Source: Sneathiella glossodoripedis JCM 23214 (GTDB lineage Bacteria; Pseudomonadota; Alphaproteobacteria; Sneathiellales; Sneathiellaceae). From it: a stretch of DNA of 64,000 nucleotides. Made by a program: the position numbers and the translations under genes. Where the stretch lies: positions 1,364,001-1,428,000 of the forward strand of contig NZ_BAMS01000001.1 in the NCBI RefSeq assembly GCF_000616095.1, in the 5' to 3' direction. The notes under the pieces were generated by a model that did not search any database, was not told where the DNA came from, and worked only from the letters and a program-made list of their open reading frames with translations. Positions within the stretch are counted from its first letter, which is position 1, and every line of letters starts with the position of its first letter. Positions 10,220 to 19,321 of the stretch are shown piece by piece.

Positions 10220-10993
10220 CTAATTATAAAACTGCACGCGCTCTGTGGGCGGCAACAAGGTATTGAGAACCATCTCAAGGCGACGTGGATTTTCCTGTCG
10301 GCCAATTGATGTAGCACTCGCGATGTATATTCTGTTGATCAGCACTTCTTCCGCTGAATTACGCTCAAGCTTGGTCGCAAGCGGACTGAAGAACATATTG
10401 GCTAGGACTGCACCATAAAAGGTTGTCAGTAGTGCGACAGCCATTGCAGGACCAATTGTAGACGGGTCGTTGAGGTTGCTGAGCATCTGTACAAGCCCAA
10501 CAAGCGTACCAATCAGGCCCATTGCGGGGGCAACTTCTGCTGCCCGGTGAAGGATGCCCGCCGATGACGAGTGACGCGAAGCCATGGCTTTTAACTCGTT
10601 GGACAGGATCCGATTGACATCGTCCGCGGGCAATCCATCTACCACCATCTGCAGGGCTTTGTTCTGGAAACTGTCCGGGTTGCTGTTACCAATATAGTCC
10701 TGTAGTTTCAGGATACCTTTCCCGCGGCATCTTTCAGCAAGTTCAATCATGTCAAAGGCGATATCTACAGGGCGGTCGCGATTGACGAACAGAGTCCTCA
10801 TTATCAATTTTTGTGAACGTAATACTTCCCAAAGGGAATAGCTCATACTTGTGACCAGGAAAGTGCCCCCCAGCACAATAAGAACCGACGGCAGATTATA
10901 GAATGCAGTAACCGAGCCACCCACCAAAACAGCGGCGGTGATTACTGCAAAACTGCCAAACAGCCCTATTATTGTCGCAAAATCCAGCTTCAT
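10220..10993 (-). CDS. Flagellar stator protein, MotA/PomA family
   Basis: 257 residues. Hydrophobic segments at about 5-25 and 33-53, then a cytoplasmic loop (SQKLIMRTLF to LSNELKAMASRH), then segments at about 155-175 and 185-205. This is the four-helix layout of MotA/PomA ion-channel stator subunits. The motif GTLVGLVQMLSNLNDPSTIGPAMAVALLTTFYGAVLAN is typical of PomA/MotA, and GLVQML resembles sodium-driven PomA more than E. coli MotA. No motB/pomB is in the window. It sits between fliN and flbD, so the stator subunit is made with the switch complex. Ion specificity cannot be decided. Confidence 0.85.
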   Translation of the reverse strand: MKLDFATIIGLFGSFAVITAAVLVGGSVTAFYNLPSVLIVLGGTFLVTSMSYSLWEVLRSQKLIMRTLFVNRDRPVDIAFDMIELAERCRGKGILKLQDYIGNSNPDSFQNKALQMVVDGLPADDVNRILSNELKAMASRHSSSAGILHRAAEVAPAMGLIGTLVGLVQMLSNLNDPSTIGPAMAVALLTTFYGAVLANMFFSPLATKLERNSAEEVLINRIYIASATSIGRQENPRRLEMVLNTLLPPTERVQFYN

Positions 10994-11008
10994 TTTTTAC
11001 GGGTTCCG

Positions 11009-11407
11009 TTATCTGCGGTCTGATTTGATAATCTCTGTCATGGTGACACCTAAGCGATCCTCAACCACCACTACCTCACCGCGCGCGACAAGTCGGTTGT
11101 TGACATATATATCGATGGCTTCGCCAACTTTACGATCCAGTTCAACGACGGCACCACGCCCTAATTTCAAAAGCTGGCTTACTTGCATACGTGACTTGCC
11201 AAGTACGGCTGATACATGCACAGGGATGTCAAATACGGCTTCCAGATCAGCAGCAGTACGTGCGATGTCGGAGTCATCTTCCATCTGCATGCTGGAGCTA
11301 TCATTGTTTTCAGACGTATCCTCAGCACCTTCAGCAGCTCCACCTTCGGCCTCTTCGGCTGGAGGATTGCTCAGATCATCGAGCTCTAAATCTTCATTTT
11401 CTGCCAC
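11009..11407 (-). CDS. fliN: Flagellar motor switch protein FliN
   Basis: 132 residues. An acidic, low-complexity N-terminus (1-50, rich in Glu/Ala) precedes the SpoA/FliN domain: IPVHVSAVLGKSRMQVSQLLKLGRGAVVELDRKVGEAIDIYVNNRLVARGEVVVVEDRLGVTMTEI, abbreviated here by its key parts LGKSRM, GRGAVVELD and VNNRLVARGEVVVV. FliN forms the lower C-ring and docks FliH for export and CheY for switching. Stop and start spacing to fliH (46 bp) and to the stator gene (15 bp) fit one operon. Confidence 0.93.
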   Translation of the reverse strand: MAENEDLELDDLSNPPAEEAEGGAAEGAEDTSENNDSSSMQMEDDSDIARTAADLEAVFDIPVHVSAVLGKSRMQVSQLLKLGRGAVVELDRKVGEAIDIYVNNRLVARGEVVVVEDRLGVTMTEIIKSDRR

Positions 11408-11453
11408 TTTAACTCTCCATTATTGTCCGCATCAGCAGGACTGTGTCCAAAGG

Positions 11454-12092
11454 TTAATCTGCTGAACCGGTGCTGATAAATCGATTGACGATTTCTTCCA
11501 GTTTCTGTTCGGTGTCGGTAAGTTCTCGCTCCACGCCACCATCTGCCCATTCAATGCGGCAGTTGCTTTGTGTTTTGGTGTCATCAGAGAGCAGAATAAC
11601 TTTTCCCTGAAAACCACTTGCCTGCGTTAGTTCGTTTATTTTGTCGGCCAATGCGTCACATACAGGCTCACTTGCCCTTAAAACAATTCTTGGCTCGTCA
11701 TGTAGATCCTCAAGGCAGCTTTCCACCATTTTCAGGACTTCTTCCTCGGGTTGACGAGAGATCAACGCATTCGCCAGTTTTTTTGCAACTGCAAACGCGA
11801 GGCTCGCGGCCTCACATCTGATATTTTCAATTTGACTGCTATGGTGTTGTCCCAAAACCTGCAACTGACTAGCCATGGAATTCAGGACATCTGCGGTAGA
11901 GGCTTCAATGTCTTGCAATGCCTCCGCTTTTCCGGCGGTCGCACCTGATTGATAGGCTTCCTCACACAGTCGGTTTTTATCCTCTTCCGTGTAGATGGCT
12001 GGCGGCGCTTCCGGCTCCTGCTCAGCTTTTTTACGGATATTGGACTGGCTGCCAAATTCTGTATCAAACAGGAATTTTGAACTTACACTCAT
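11454..12092 (-). CDS. fliH: Flagellar assembly protein FliH
   Basis: 212 residues, predicted helical in the first half (EEDKNRLCEEAYQSGATAGKAEAL) and alpha/beta in the second (PRIVLRASEPVCDALADKI, GKVILLSDD). That is the FliH/YscL layout, the regulator that tethers FliI to FliN. The helical region contains the Gly-spaced AYQSGATAGKAEAL pattern common in FliH. The C-terminus has the SNCRIEWADGGVERE motif seen in the family. In Caulobacter the gene in this place was called flbE. Start ATG is 11 bp after the fliG stop. Confidence 0.87.
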   Translation of the reverse strand: MSVSSKFLFDTEFGSQSNIRKKAEQEPEAPPAIYTEEDKNRLCEEAYQSGATAGKAEALQDIEASTADVLNSMASQLQVLGQHHSSQIENIRCEAASLAFAVAKKLANALISRQPEEEVLKMVESCLEDLHDEPRIVLRASEPVCDALADKINELTQASGFQGKVILLSDDTKTQSNCRIEWADGGVERELTDTEQKLEEIVNRFISTGSAD

Positions 12093-12103
12093 TACACGCT
12101 ACC

Positions 12104-13117
12104 CTAATAAACCAACTCGTCATCGCCGCCACTATCGGCCAGCATAATTTCACCCTTATCCGCAAGATCCTTTGCGATATTCACGATTTCCATCTGAGCT
12201 TCGTCAACATCACGGAGGCGAACTGGTCCGAGGGCCTCCATATCTTCGCGAAGAATTTTGGCAGCCCGTTCAGACATATTGCTGAAAAACAGATCGCGCA
12301 CCGCATCGGAAGCGCCCTTCATACAAATTCCCAACCGGTCTTTATCGACACTGCGAAGGAGGGTTTGAACGCCTGCAGGATCCAGTTTGAGAAGATCCTC
12401 GAAGGTAAACATCAGGGCTTTGATTTTTTCAGCGCTATCACGGTTGCGTTCTTCAAGGGCGGCGATAAACCGGCTTTCGGTATTGCGATCGAAATTGTTG
12501 AAGATCTCTGCCATCATTTCGTGGCTGTCACGTTTGTTTGTTTTGGCAAGGTTGCTCATAAATTCGCTGCGCAACGTGTCTTCAATTTTGTCGAGAACTT
12601 CTTTTTGCACGCTTTCCATTTGAAGCATCCTGTTGACCACCTCGAGGGAGAAATCTTCGGGCAGAGTTCCCAATACCTTTGCAGCGTGGTCCGGATTGAT
12701 TTTACTCATCACCACAGCTACCGTTTGCGGATATTCGTTTTTCAGATAGTTGGCGAGCACAGCTTCGTTCACATTGGCCAGTTTGTCCCACATGGTGCGA
12801 CCGGCAGGGCCGCGGATCTCTTCCATGATTCCATCGACCTTGTCCGATGGCAGTGCACGTAAAAGAAGCCGTTCAGTGGCCTCATAGGTTCCGATCAGGT
12901 TACCGGTTGAGGAAATGCTGCCAGCAAATTCTACGAACAATGCTTCCATAACATCCGCCGCCACGGTACCCAGATTGGACATGGCTTGCGAAATTTCCTT
13001 GATTTCTTCTTCATCAAGGCGTGTCCATAAAGGTGCTGCATGTTCCTCGCCCAGTGCGAGCATCATGATGGCAGCTTTATCGGTTCCGGAAAGTTGTTTG
13101 ATATCTGTTATTGACAT
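12104..13117 (-). CDS. fliG: Flagellar motor switch protein FliG
   Basis: 337 residues, full length for FliG, the torque-transmitting ring protein between FliF and FliM/FliN. N-domain starts [25 protein letters not shown]. The middle domain contains the EHPQTVAVV-like stretch [24 protein letters not shown]. The C-domain has [26 protein letters not shown] and [32 protein letters not shown], carrying the charged residues that meet the stator. It lies 13 bp downstream of fliF. A long open frame on the opposite strand here is a shadow. Confidence 0.96.
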   Translation of the reverse strand: MSITDIKQLSGTDKAAIMMLALGEEHAAPLWTRLDEEEIKEISQAMSNLGTVAADVMEALFVEFAGSISSTGNLIGTYEATERLLLRALPSDKVDGIMEEIRGPAGRTMWDKLANVNEAVLANYLKNEYPQTVAVVMSKINPDHAAKVLGTLPEDFSLEVVNRMLQMESVQKEVLDKIEDTLRSEFMSNLAKTNKRDSHEMMAEIFNNFDRNTESRFIAALEERNRDSAEKIKALMFTFEDLLKLDPAGVQTLLRSVDKDRLGICMKGASDAVRDLFFSNMSERAAKILREDMEALGPVRLRDVDEAQMEIVNIAKDLADKGEIMLADSGGDDELVY

Positions 13118-13130
13118 TTTTCAGCCCCGA

Positions 13131-14855
13131 TTATTTTTCGTGATAGAGCCAGTTGCGCAAGATGGCAACCGCTTCATCAGGGTGTTTTTCAACGATTTCA
13201 CCAACTTTGGCGAGGGCGGATGTTTTAACCTGGCCGTCTACTTTGGCGATATCGATCATCTCATCAAGTTCAGTGAGAGTTTCTGATTGCAGTGCCAATG
13301 CTTCAGGGCTGCCCTCTGGCGGAGCACCATCTTCACCCGACGCGCCTGGAAGCGCAGCTGTGGTGCCGCCGCCGGCATAACCTGGACCTGCACCTGCGAT
13401 TGCGCCAATGGCACCGCCGCCTGCACCAGCTAAAGCATTTCCGGTTTCATCTGCACTCAGTGCCCGGGTGAGCAGAGGGCGTACGACCAACAGAAGTGCG
13501 AGGACTGCGACGATAGCAAGGACCGCCATTTCACCCATTTTGAACAGATCCTGCTTGTTAAAGCCGAGGAAAATGTCCATCTCGTTGGGATCTTCCTCAA
13601 ACTCAACAGGGGCAATTTCAACAAATGGCATGTTGACAACCTCGACTATATCGCCTCGATCCTCATTAAAACCAATGGCGGATTTGACTAGTCTGGCAAC
13701 CTGTTCAAGGGCTGTGTCATCAAGTGGCTCGTAGTTTCGATTTCCATCAGCATCTGTCGTTGCTCGCCCATTTACCAAAACCGCTACGGTCAGGCGTTGC
13801 ACCAGTCCGGCTTCCTGAATTTCTGTTGTGACTGTTTTGGAGATTTCGTAGTTGACGGTTTCTTCAATGCGATTGGATTCATTTTGTGACCCGGCACCGC
13901 CCGCATTTGCGGCTTGCGCTTCGGGCAGGTTATTGGCAACCGTTACACCTTCTGCATCCCCGCTGCTTTCGCTTGCTGAGCTGTTTTCTTCAACAACTTG
14001 TGTGGAGCGAACAACTTGCCCGTCAGGATCATATGTTTCAGATTTAACAGTGCGTTGGTCGAAATTCATTTCGGCGCTGACTTGCGCACGTACATTTCCT
14101 TTTCCAAGGGATTGTTCAAGCAAAGTCTCAATCTGTTCGCGCAAACGGTTTTCGTGTGTTGCGCGCATGAATTCAGTCTGGCTGCCATAGCCTTTTCCGT
14201 GGTTTTCTTTACCATCTCCGCGGGCCAGCAGATTGCCGCGACTATCGACAATTGATATCCGGTTAATGGCGAGCGTGGGGACTGCAGCCGCAACCATATG
14301 CTGGATTGAGGCGATTTGATCTTCCTGAAGCTGACCTTTGAGTTTCAGGACAATAGAGGCTGAGGCGTCGCGTTTTTCACGGCTGAAAACCTGGCGCTTA
14401 GGAAGAACAATATGCACACGGGCGGAGCTAACATTGTTTAATGCCCGAATGGTGCGGGCAAGCTCTCCCTCCAGTGCTCTGACGAGATTAACATTCTGAA
14501 CGAATGCAGTTGTGCCAAATGCGTCGGAGCTGTCAAAAATTTCATAGCCGACGGATCCTCCGTTTGGAAGGCCCTCCTGTGCCATGCTCAGGCGAAGCTT
14601 CGCAACCTGATCTTTCGGAACCATAATGTCGCGGCCATTATTCGCGATCTTGAATGGAATATTCTGGGCTTCGAGTTTGCTGACCACTGAACCTGAATCT
14701 TCAGGTTCCATATTTCCGTATAGCAAGGCGTAATCAGCAGAACCCAATCTGGTTGCCATAAACATTATTAACGCCAACAAACCAACGGCCACCGAACCAA
14801 GAATGGCTAGTCGGACAGTTCCGAGGTTTTGAAGAAGCTGACTGAGACCGTTCAC
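13131..14855 (-). CDS. fliF: Flagellar MS-ring protein FliF
   Basis: Forms the membrane-embedded MS ring, the first structure of the flagellum. Transmembrane helix 1 is at about 20-40 (LAILGSVAVGLLALIMFMA) and helix 2 at about 445-463. The YscJ-like domain includes RALEGELARTIRALNNVSSARVHIVLPKRQVF. A Gly/Ala-rich stretch near 480-505 precedes the FliG-binding tail (VKTSALAKVGEIVEKHPDEAVAILRNWL). I start at GTG 14855 because AAAGG lies 8 bases upstream; GTG 14864 is the alternative and adds three residues (574 or 577). It is the first gene of the ten-gene operon. Confidence 0.94.
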   Translation of the reverse strand: MNGLSQLLQNLGTVRLAILGSVAVGLLALIMFMATRLGSADYALLYGNMEPEDSGSVVSKLEAQNIPFKIANNGRDIMVPKDQVAKLRLSMAQEGLPNGGSVGYEIFDSSDAFGTTAFVQNVNLVRALEGELARTIRALNNVSSARVHIVLPKRQVFSREKRDASASIVLKLKGQLQEDQIASIQHMVAAAVPTLAINRISIVDSRGNLLARGDGKENHGKGYGSQTEFMRATHENRLREQIETLLEQSLGKGNVRAQVSAEMNFDQRTVKSETYDPDGQVVRSTQVVEENSSASESSGDAEGVTVANNLPEAQAANAGGAGSQNESNRIEETVNYEISKTVTTEIQEAGLVQRLTVAVLVNGRATTDADGNRNYEPLDDTALEQVARLVKSAIGFNEDRGDIVEVVNMPFVEIAPVEFEEDPNEMDIFLGFNKQDLFKMGEMAVLAIVAVLALLLVVRPLLTRALSADETGNALAGAGGGAIGAIAGAGPGYAGGGTTAALPGASGEDGAPPEGSPEALALQSETLTELDEMIDIAKVDGQVKTSALAKVGEIVEKHPDEAVAILRNWLYHEK

Positions 14856-14924
14856 AACAGGCACCTTTTAAGCAAAAAATACATTAGACCAACGTCCTTT
14901 GAGACGTAATCTACCGACTTGTTA

Positions 14925-14939
14925 TAAACAGAAGGTTAA
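14925..14939 (-). promoter_or_regulatory. CtrA-like box upstream of fliF
   Basis: On the minus strand the site reads TTAA-N7-TTTA, one mismatch from the CtrA consensus TTAA-N7-TTAA with the exact spacer. It lies 70-85 bp upstream of the fliF start, a reasonable place for activation of the operon. CtrA control of early flagellar operons is known in Caulobacter. Binding here is inferred. Confidence 0.5.
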
Positions 14940-15010
14940 CGCTGGGCAATATTTGCCGACTTATACGGAAAAAATTGCCTATTTGTCGTAAGTTGCTGAA
15001 TTAGAAAAAC

Positions 15011-15052
15011 AAAATAAAAAGCAATTCTGCCGATTGGAGCAAAATTGCTTTT
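15011..15052 (-). terminator. Rho-independent terminator after sciP
   Basis: Perfect 10-bp inverted repeat AAAAGCAATT (15017-15026) and AATTGCTTTT (15043-15052) with a 16-base loop. Read on the minus strand, the second arm runs into a T-rich tail (TATTTTGTTTTT). It lies 31 bp past the sciP stop and separates sciP from the fliF operon. Confidence 0.8.
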
Positions 15053-15083
15053 GAATTTGAATCAGATTTTTCAGAAAAAAATG

Positions 15084-15383
15084 TTAGTTACTTATATCCG
15101 TTGGAGGCGGTGGGCGGTATTGTTGGAGCCGCGTTGTTCGCAGACCAGCAAGCCCGTGTTTGTCAATTGCCTTTTGCCAGGAAAGAAACTCTTCAACAGA
15201 TAGTTTATACATGTTGCAAGCGTCGTCGAGGCTAATAAGCCCTCCACGCACTGCTGCCACAACCTCAGCTTTGCGGCGGATAACCCACCGTTTCGTATCT
15301 TTGGGCGGCAGATCGTCAATTGTCATCGGCTTTCCGTCAAGCCCGATGATTTGACTGATTTTATGTTCAGATAAGGACTGCAT
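15084..15383 (-). CDS. sciP: CtrA inhibitor SciP (DUF1153 family)
   Basis: 99 residues of the DUF1153 family, whose Caulobacter member SciP binds CtrA and blocks its activation of target promoters in G1. The conserved core reads KRWVIRRKAEVVAAVRGGLI, then LDDACNMYKLSVEEFLSWQ, then GLAGLRTTRLQQYR. It forms a helix-turn-helix-like unit. It is a single-gene unit between flgE and fliF, flanked by hairpins on both sides. A CtrA-like box lies about 60-75 bp upstream, consistent with the CtrA-SciP feedback loop. The identification is firm; function in this organism is by homology. Confidence 0.94.
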   Translation of the reverse strand: MQSLSEHKISQIIGLDGKPMTIDDLPPKDTKRWVIRRKAEVVAAVRGGLISLDDACNMYKLSVEEFLSWQKAIDKHGLAGLRTTRLQQYRPPPPTDISN

Positions 15384-15443
15384 CTATACGATACCTTGCT
15401 CTAACTAATTCCTTGCTATGAGGAGGATCGTATCCGCGGGAAT

Positions 15444-15458
15444 TTAACAAACCGCTAA
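15444..15458 (-). promoter_or_regulatory. CtrA-like box upstream of sciP
   Basis: TTAA-N7-CTAA on the plus strand (TTAG-N7-TTAA on the minus), one mismatch from the CtrA consensus, with exact spacing. It is 61-75 bp upstream of the sciP start, nearly the same distance as the box before fliF. This suggests CtrA drives its own inhibitor here. Confidence 0.5.
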
Positions 15459-15478
15459 AGATGATGGTTAATTTTCTA

Positions 15479-15512
15479 TTTCACGGTCAAAAGCAGCATT
15501 TTGACCGTGAAA
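15479..15512 (-). terminator. Strong hairpin after flgE
   Basis: A 14-bp perfect stem, TTTCACGGTCAAAA against TTTTGACCGTGAAA, with a 6-base loop. It sits 26 bp past the flgE stop and just upstream of the sciP promoter region. The following minus-strand bases are A/T-rich but not a clean T run. It probably ends the fliK-flgD-flgE transcript. Confidence 0.65.
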
Positions 15513-15537
15513 TTAGGAGTAATATCAAATGCTTGGA

Positions 15538-16866
15538 TTATCGTTTGATCCGAATTAATTCTTCCAGCATCTCATCTGCAGTGGTGATGATCTTACTCGC
15601 TGCAGAGTAGGTTCTTTGAGTAACAATCATTTTTGTGAACTCATTTGCTATATCTACGGTGGATGCTTCAGTTGCGGAAGAAATAACCCGACCAGCTCCA
15701 CCTATTGTGGCTTCACGTAACGTGAATGTACCGGATTCCGGTGTTTCATCATAAGCGTTACCATCCTTGTTTGCCATTTCATTTGGATTGGGGAAGGTGG
15801 CAACTGGGATCTTGTAGATATATCTCGAGGTTCCGTTGTCGAATTTGGCAATTACGTTGCCTTCTTCGTCAATGAACACTGAGTTGAATGCGCCGAACAA
15901 TGCGCCATTGATGTCGGAGGAGACCAATTCGGAATTACCGGCAAAATGGGTGAAGCCATCTGACTGGTCATCTGTACCAAAATCAAGGGTCACAACTTGC
16001 GGAGTATCAATTCCCAATGTTGCCGCCCATGGAATAGTGATTGTGTTGGTCTGTGTTGTGGCACCAGAAGACAGATCAATTGTACCATCGGAATTAAAGG
16101 CCACAACCTCAGTGGAAAGTACATCTTCTGTGCCGTCATCATCAAGGTCGGCTGTGATTTCAAGCGTCCATTCGTTAGGTGTGACACCTGTACCGGTCTT
16201 CAGAAAGTTGAAGGTTACGGAATGCGCGGCACCGACACTGTCATAAATCTGGAAAGATCTGACAAAATGGGGTGTTGTCGTGCCGTTTGCCATATTACCT
16301 GCAACATAACCCGCACCAAAAGTGGCTTGAGATTTAGCCAGGTTTGCTTTTAGCTCAATGGTTGTTGTTGGTTCTGCGTTACCAGTCAGACCGGATACGT
16401 TGACCGGTTGCAGAGCAGAAAGATCGGATTGGTTTGTCGGGATGGCGCCATTTGCGTCAATTTGCCAACCTTGCAAGTAATAGCCTTGCGCGTTACGAAG
16501 TCGACCTTCGCTATCTGGCTCAAATGTTCCCGCCCTTGTAAATAGGTAGTTTCCACCAGATGCGGTAGGGTCGCTCAGTGTATGAACAACAAAGAAACCC
16601 TGGCCAGCGATGGCCATATGTGTATCTGTCGTTGAAGCTGTGATCAATCCTTGTTTGTCAACCTGTTGGGTTGGATGAACAATAACACCGCCTGGTGAAT
16701 AACTCGTATTCGTTGTCGTTTCGGTTACGAGAGTTGAGAATACTGCTCTGGTATCCTTGTAACCCACTGTACTGCTGTTTGAAATGTTGTCCGAGATCAT
16801 GCCCATAGACATGGATTGGGCCGCCAGACCCGATACCCCTGAAAACATTGCTGCTGTAAGACTCAT
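15538..16866 (-). CDS. flgE: Flagellar hook protein FlgE
   Basis: 442-residue structural protein of the hook. The N-terminus MSLTAAMFSGVSGLAAQSMSM holds the rod/hook heptad motif with ISDNISNSSTVGYK. Then comes GGVIVHPTQQVDKQG, and GQGFFVV, the FlgE/F/G core. The C-terminus ends VDIANEFTKMIVTQRTYSAASKIITTADEMLEELI. GGAG precedes the ATG. Third gene of the fliK-flgD-flgE unit, so it is probably expressed late from the sigma-54 promoter at 19.3 kb. Confidence 0.95.
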   Translation of the reverse strand: MSLTAAMFSGVSGLAAQSMSMGMISDNISNSSTVGYKDTRAVFSTLVTETTTNTSYSPGGVIVHPTQQVDKQGLITASTTDTHMAIAGQGFFVVHTLSDPTASGGNYLFTRAGTFEPDSEGRLRNAQGYYLQGWQIDANGAIPTNQSDLSALQPVNVSGLTGNAEPTTTIELKANLAKSQATFGAGYVAGNMANGTTTPHFVRSFQIYDSVGAAHSVTFNFLKTGTGVTPNEWTLEITADLDDDGTEDVLSTEVVAFNSDGTIDLSSGATTQTNTITIPWAATLGIDTPQVVTLDFGTDDQSDGFTHFAGNSELVSSDINGALFGAFNSVFIDEEGNVIAKFDNGTSRYIYKIPVATFPNPNEMANKDGNAYDETPESGTFTLREATIGGAGRVISSATEASTVDIANEFTKMIVTQRTYSAASKIITTADEMLEELIRIKR

Positions 16867-16926
16867 GATAATACTCCTTTAATAATGCCATCACATGAGC
16901 GGCGACGGCGAATTCTTTAACTGGCG

Positions 16927-17628
16927 TTACACGCCTTCAGTTTCTGATCCTGTTACCTGTACGGTTGTAATATTCGCAAGCCCAAGTGGGACGCCATCAA
17001 CCATAAGAACTGGCTGACCATTTACTGTTTCAACTTTCGAGGCATATCCTTCGAAATAGTAGTCAACATTTACTTCGCTGCCGCCATCAGTGGTTGCGTT
17101 GGCGACAAGATAATAGTTGCCTTCAGGTGCCTGACCACCATTTGCGATGGAGCCGTCCCAGTTATAAACATGCTCGCCTTTGGAGGTGACAGTAGATACA
17201 GTTTCAGAGTGAACTTTGGTGCCGTTGGAATCGTATATATCGTACGTCACTTCATCTGCGTTTGAGGCAAAGTCCAAATTCCAGCTTGCACCGGTCCCGT
17301 CCAGTTTTGAAATGTTCAGGTTGGAGCCAACGGTTTTGCCCAGATACCCAATCAATACAGTTGCCTCATTGTTTTGCTGACTTATGGATTGAAGTTGAAT
17401 GAGGGCTTCCAGATTCTGATTTGTTGAAATGGATTGTTCAACTTCAGTGAAGGAAACAAGTTGGTTTGTAAATTCGTTGGAATCTGTCGGGTTGAGCGGA
17501 TCCTGATTTTGCAATTGTGTCGTTAGCATGGTCAGGAAGTCATCAAAGTTGTCTGCCAGATTAACCGCTGACTGGGCAGCTTTTGAATCTGCTTTGTAAT
17601 AAGTCGCATTTGCTTCATCGATATTCAT
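16927..17628 (-). CDS. flgD: Hook-capping protein FlgD
   Basis: 233 residues. The N-terminal export and cap region contains FDDFLTMLTTQLQNQDPLNPTDSNEFTNQLVSFTEVEQSI, the family signature; key parts are LTTQLQNQDPLNPTDSNEFT and VEQS. A FlgD Ig-like/tudor region follows (SWNLDFASNADEVTYDIYDSNG, GEHVYNWDG, PEGNYYL). FlgD scaffolds hook polymerisation and is removed at completion. AGGAGA precedes the ATG. It lies 18 bp after fliK and 60 bp before flgE. Confidence 0.94.
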   Translation of the reverse strand: MNIDEANATYYKADSKAAQSAVNLADNFDDFLTMLTTQLQNQDPLNPTDSNEFTNQLVSFTEVEQSISTNQNLEALIQLQSISQQNNEATVLIGYLGKTVGSNLNISKLDGTGASWNLDFASNADEVTYDIYDSNGTKVHSETVSTVTSKGEHVYNWDGSIANGGQAPEGNYYLVANATTDGGSEVNVDYYFEGYASKVETVNGQPVLMVDGVPLGLANITTVQVTGSETEGV

Positions 17629-17646
17629 CTTGCGATCTCCTCAACC

Positions 17647-19266
17647 TTAAACCTGAATGTCCAGACCGGACGTGTCTGTATTAAGGTCAGACAAAAATGC
17701 CGGGTCAGTTATCATGTTGTCTTCCATTTCCTCAGGGCTACCCGAAGCGTTTTGAGAGTGCTCGTTATTTTGACCTTCTTGTTCCTGGCCTTGGTTCAGG
17801 CTAAAGCTGAGGCTGTCTGATCCAGTGTCGAAACCGGCATCCTGTAGCGCTTTTTCAAGCTGTTTGGAGTCCTGTTGCAGTAGATCGAGGCTGTCCGCAT
17901 TGTCAGCTGAAATAACTGCCAGTATGCGCCCATCATGGCCTAGCTCCAGTTTGATATCCACCCGACCAAGTTCAGCGGGGTTTAGCTGAACCTTGATTTG
18001 ATCCACGCCATCTTTGACGGCGGTAGTGATTTGTGTCGCAACCTGTTCTGCGGGGCTGCCAGCTTGTGCCATTGCACGACTTGCCATGCTAGCCTGACTG
18101 ATGGAGTTGGTTGATGTCTGCTCAATACCAGTGATTGCACCCCCGGCAACTGGTGTTGTAGTTACTGAAGGATCAGCGGGTTGTTGCGGCATTATTAGGG
18201 AGCCGCCTAAATCGCCATTGGGAATGATGATCGGCATTTCTGCTTGTTGTGCAGATTGGGTTACCATTGCAATTGCCGTGTCCGCTTTAGGGGTCATCTC
18301 CGGCGTTGCAGTCTGTCCCGCAGCGATCATGGCGTTGGCATTACTCACAAGACTGCCTTGATTTGCATTCGCGGTTTTGTTTGCTGCAACCGTTGAGATT
18401 TTCCCTTTGCCTTTTGCCAGAAGTTCTGAAATTTGAGAGGAAAGGGCATCTTTCTCGGACATTTTAGCTATTTCATCACTGCGCATCTTTTCAATTGCGC
18501 TGAAACCGTTTTCAGTTTTTACCTGAGCCGCCTGATCGTGCGAACTTTGAGATGCGATCGTTGAAGATCCCGTGTTCAGGTTACCTTGCCGTTCAGTTGA
18601 TGCTTTTGCGCCTGCTGCTGTTTTATTAGTTGAAGCGCTGGCATTCGCTGCTTGATTGGCTGAAGCCGCAGATGCGATGGCAGCGGGATTAACTGAAGCT
18701 TTTTGGGCTGCAGTTTTTGGATCGTTCGAACTTAACGCCTGTTTTTCAGCATTTTGAGATACAGCAGCGATTGCGTTCGGGTTGGCATTTTGTTGCAACT
18801 GGCTTTGTGCTCTTTCAAGGCCAGTAATTTTTGAGCCGTCATTTACAATCTCAGACGCTGTTGGATTTACCTTAGATGCATCCGCAGTGTTTCCGGTTTT
18901 CGTACCAGCGACAGTTTGCGATGAGGATGCTTCTGTATTGGCGTTGCCACTTGATTTGGATGAAGTTGCTGAAACTAATTGCGCGTTGGCGGGATTATTG
19001 GTCGCCGCAACCGCAGAAGTATCTTTTTGGCTATCGGCTGTCCGCTCTTCATAAAGGCCAGTGTCTTCTTCAACCTGTTCTTTGCGATCGTCAGGTCTGT
19101 CTATGTCGTCCCGCTCTTTGGGTCTGACTTTTTCTTTGGGTTCATAATGTTCCACTTCTTTTTCAGACTTGAGGTGACGGGCAAAATCGTCGCCTTTCTC
19201 GCCAGAATATGTGGGCCCCCAACTAAAAGGGCTTTCTGTGTCATGTTTGACCTGTGATACATCCAT
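17647..19266 (-). CDS. fliK: Flagellar hook-length control protein FliK
   Basis: About 539 residues from ATG 19266 (a GTG at 19278 is possible). The N-terminal 370 residues are low-complexity Ala/Ser/Thr/Asn/Gln, the secreted ruler part. The C-terminal Flg_hook domain (about 410-500) is standard: DQIKVQLNPAELGRVDIKLE, then LLQQDSKQLEKALQDAGF. That domain switches FlhB specificity from hook to filament substrates. It is first in the fliK-flgD-flgE operon, directly downstream of a good sigma-54 site. It is the more canonical of two FliK-like genes in the window. Confidence 0.9.
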   Translation of the reverse strand: MDVSQVKHDTESPFSWGPTYSGEKGDDFARHLKSEKEVEHYEPKEKVRPKERDDIDRPDDRKEQVEEDTGLYEERTADSQKDTSAVAATNNPANAQLVSATSSKSSGNANTEASSSQTVAGTKTGNTADASKVNPTASEIVNDGSKITGLERAQSQLQQNANPNAIAAVSQNAEKQALSSNDPKTAAQKASVNPAAIASAASANQAANASASTNKTAAGAKASTERQGNLNTGSSTIASQSSHDQAAQVKTENGFSAIEKMRSDEIAKMSEKDALSSQISELLAKGKGKISTVAANKTANANQGSLVSNANAMIAAGQTATPEMTPKADTAIAMVTQSAQQAEMPIIIPNGDLGGSLIMPQQPADPSVTTTPVAGGAITGIEQTSTNSISQASMASRAMAQAGSPAEQVATQITTAVKDGVDQIKVQLNPAELGRVDIKLELGHDGRILAVISADNADSLDLLQQDSKQLEKALQDAGFDTGSDSLSFSLNQGQEQEGQNNEHSQNASGSPEEMEDNMITDPAFLSDLNTDTSGLDIQV

Positions 19267-19321
19267 TGAACTTCTCACTTTTCATATTTTAGCACCCGAA
19301 GGTGATCACTCGCCAATCAAT

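Noticed and set aside
11918-12862. 314-residue open frame on the plus strand opposite fliG
   Set aside because: It lies wholly opposite fliH-fliG, which are clear genes. Its translation has no recognisable domain and no ribosome site.
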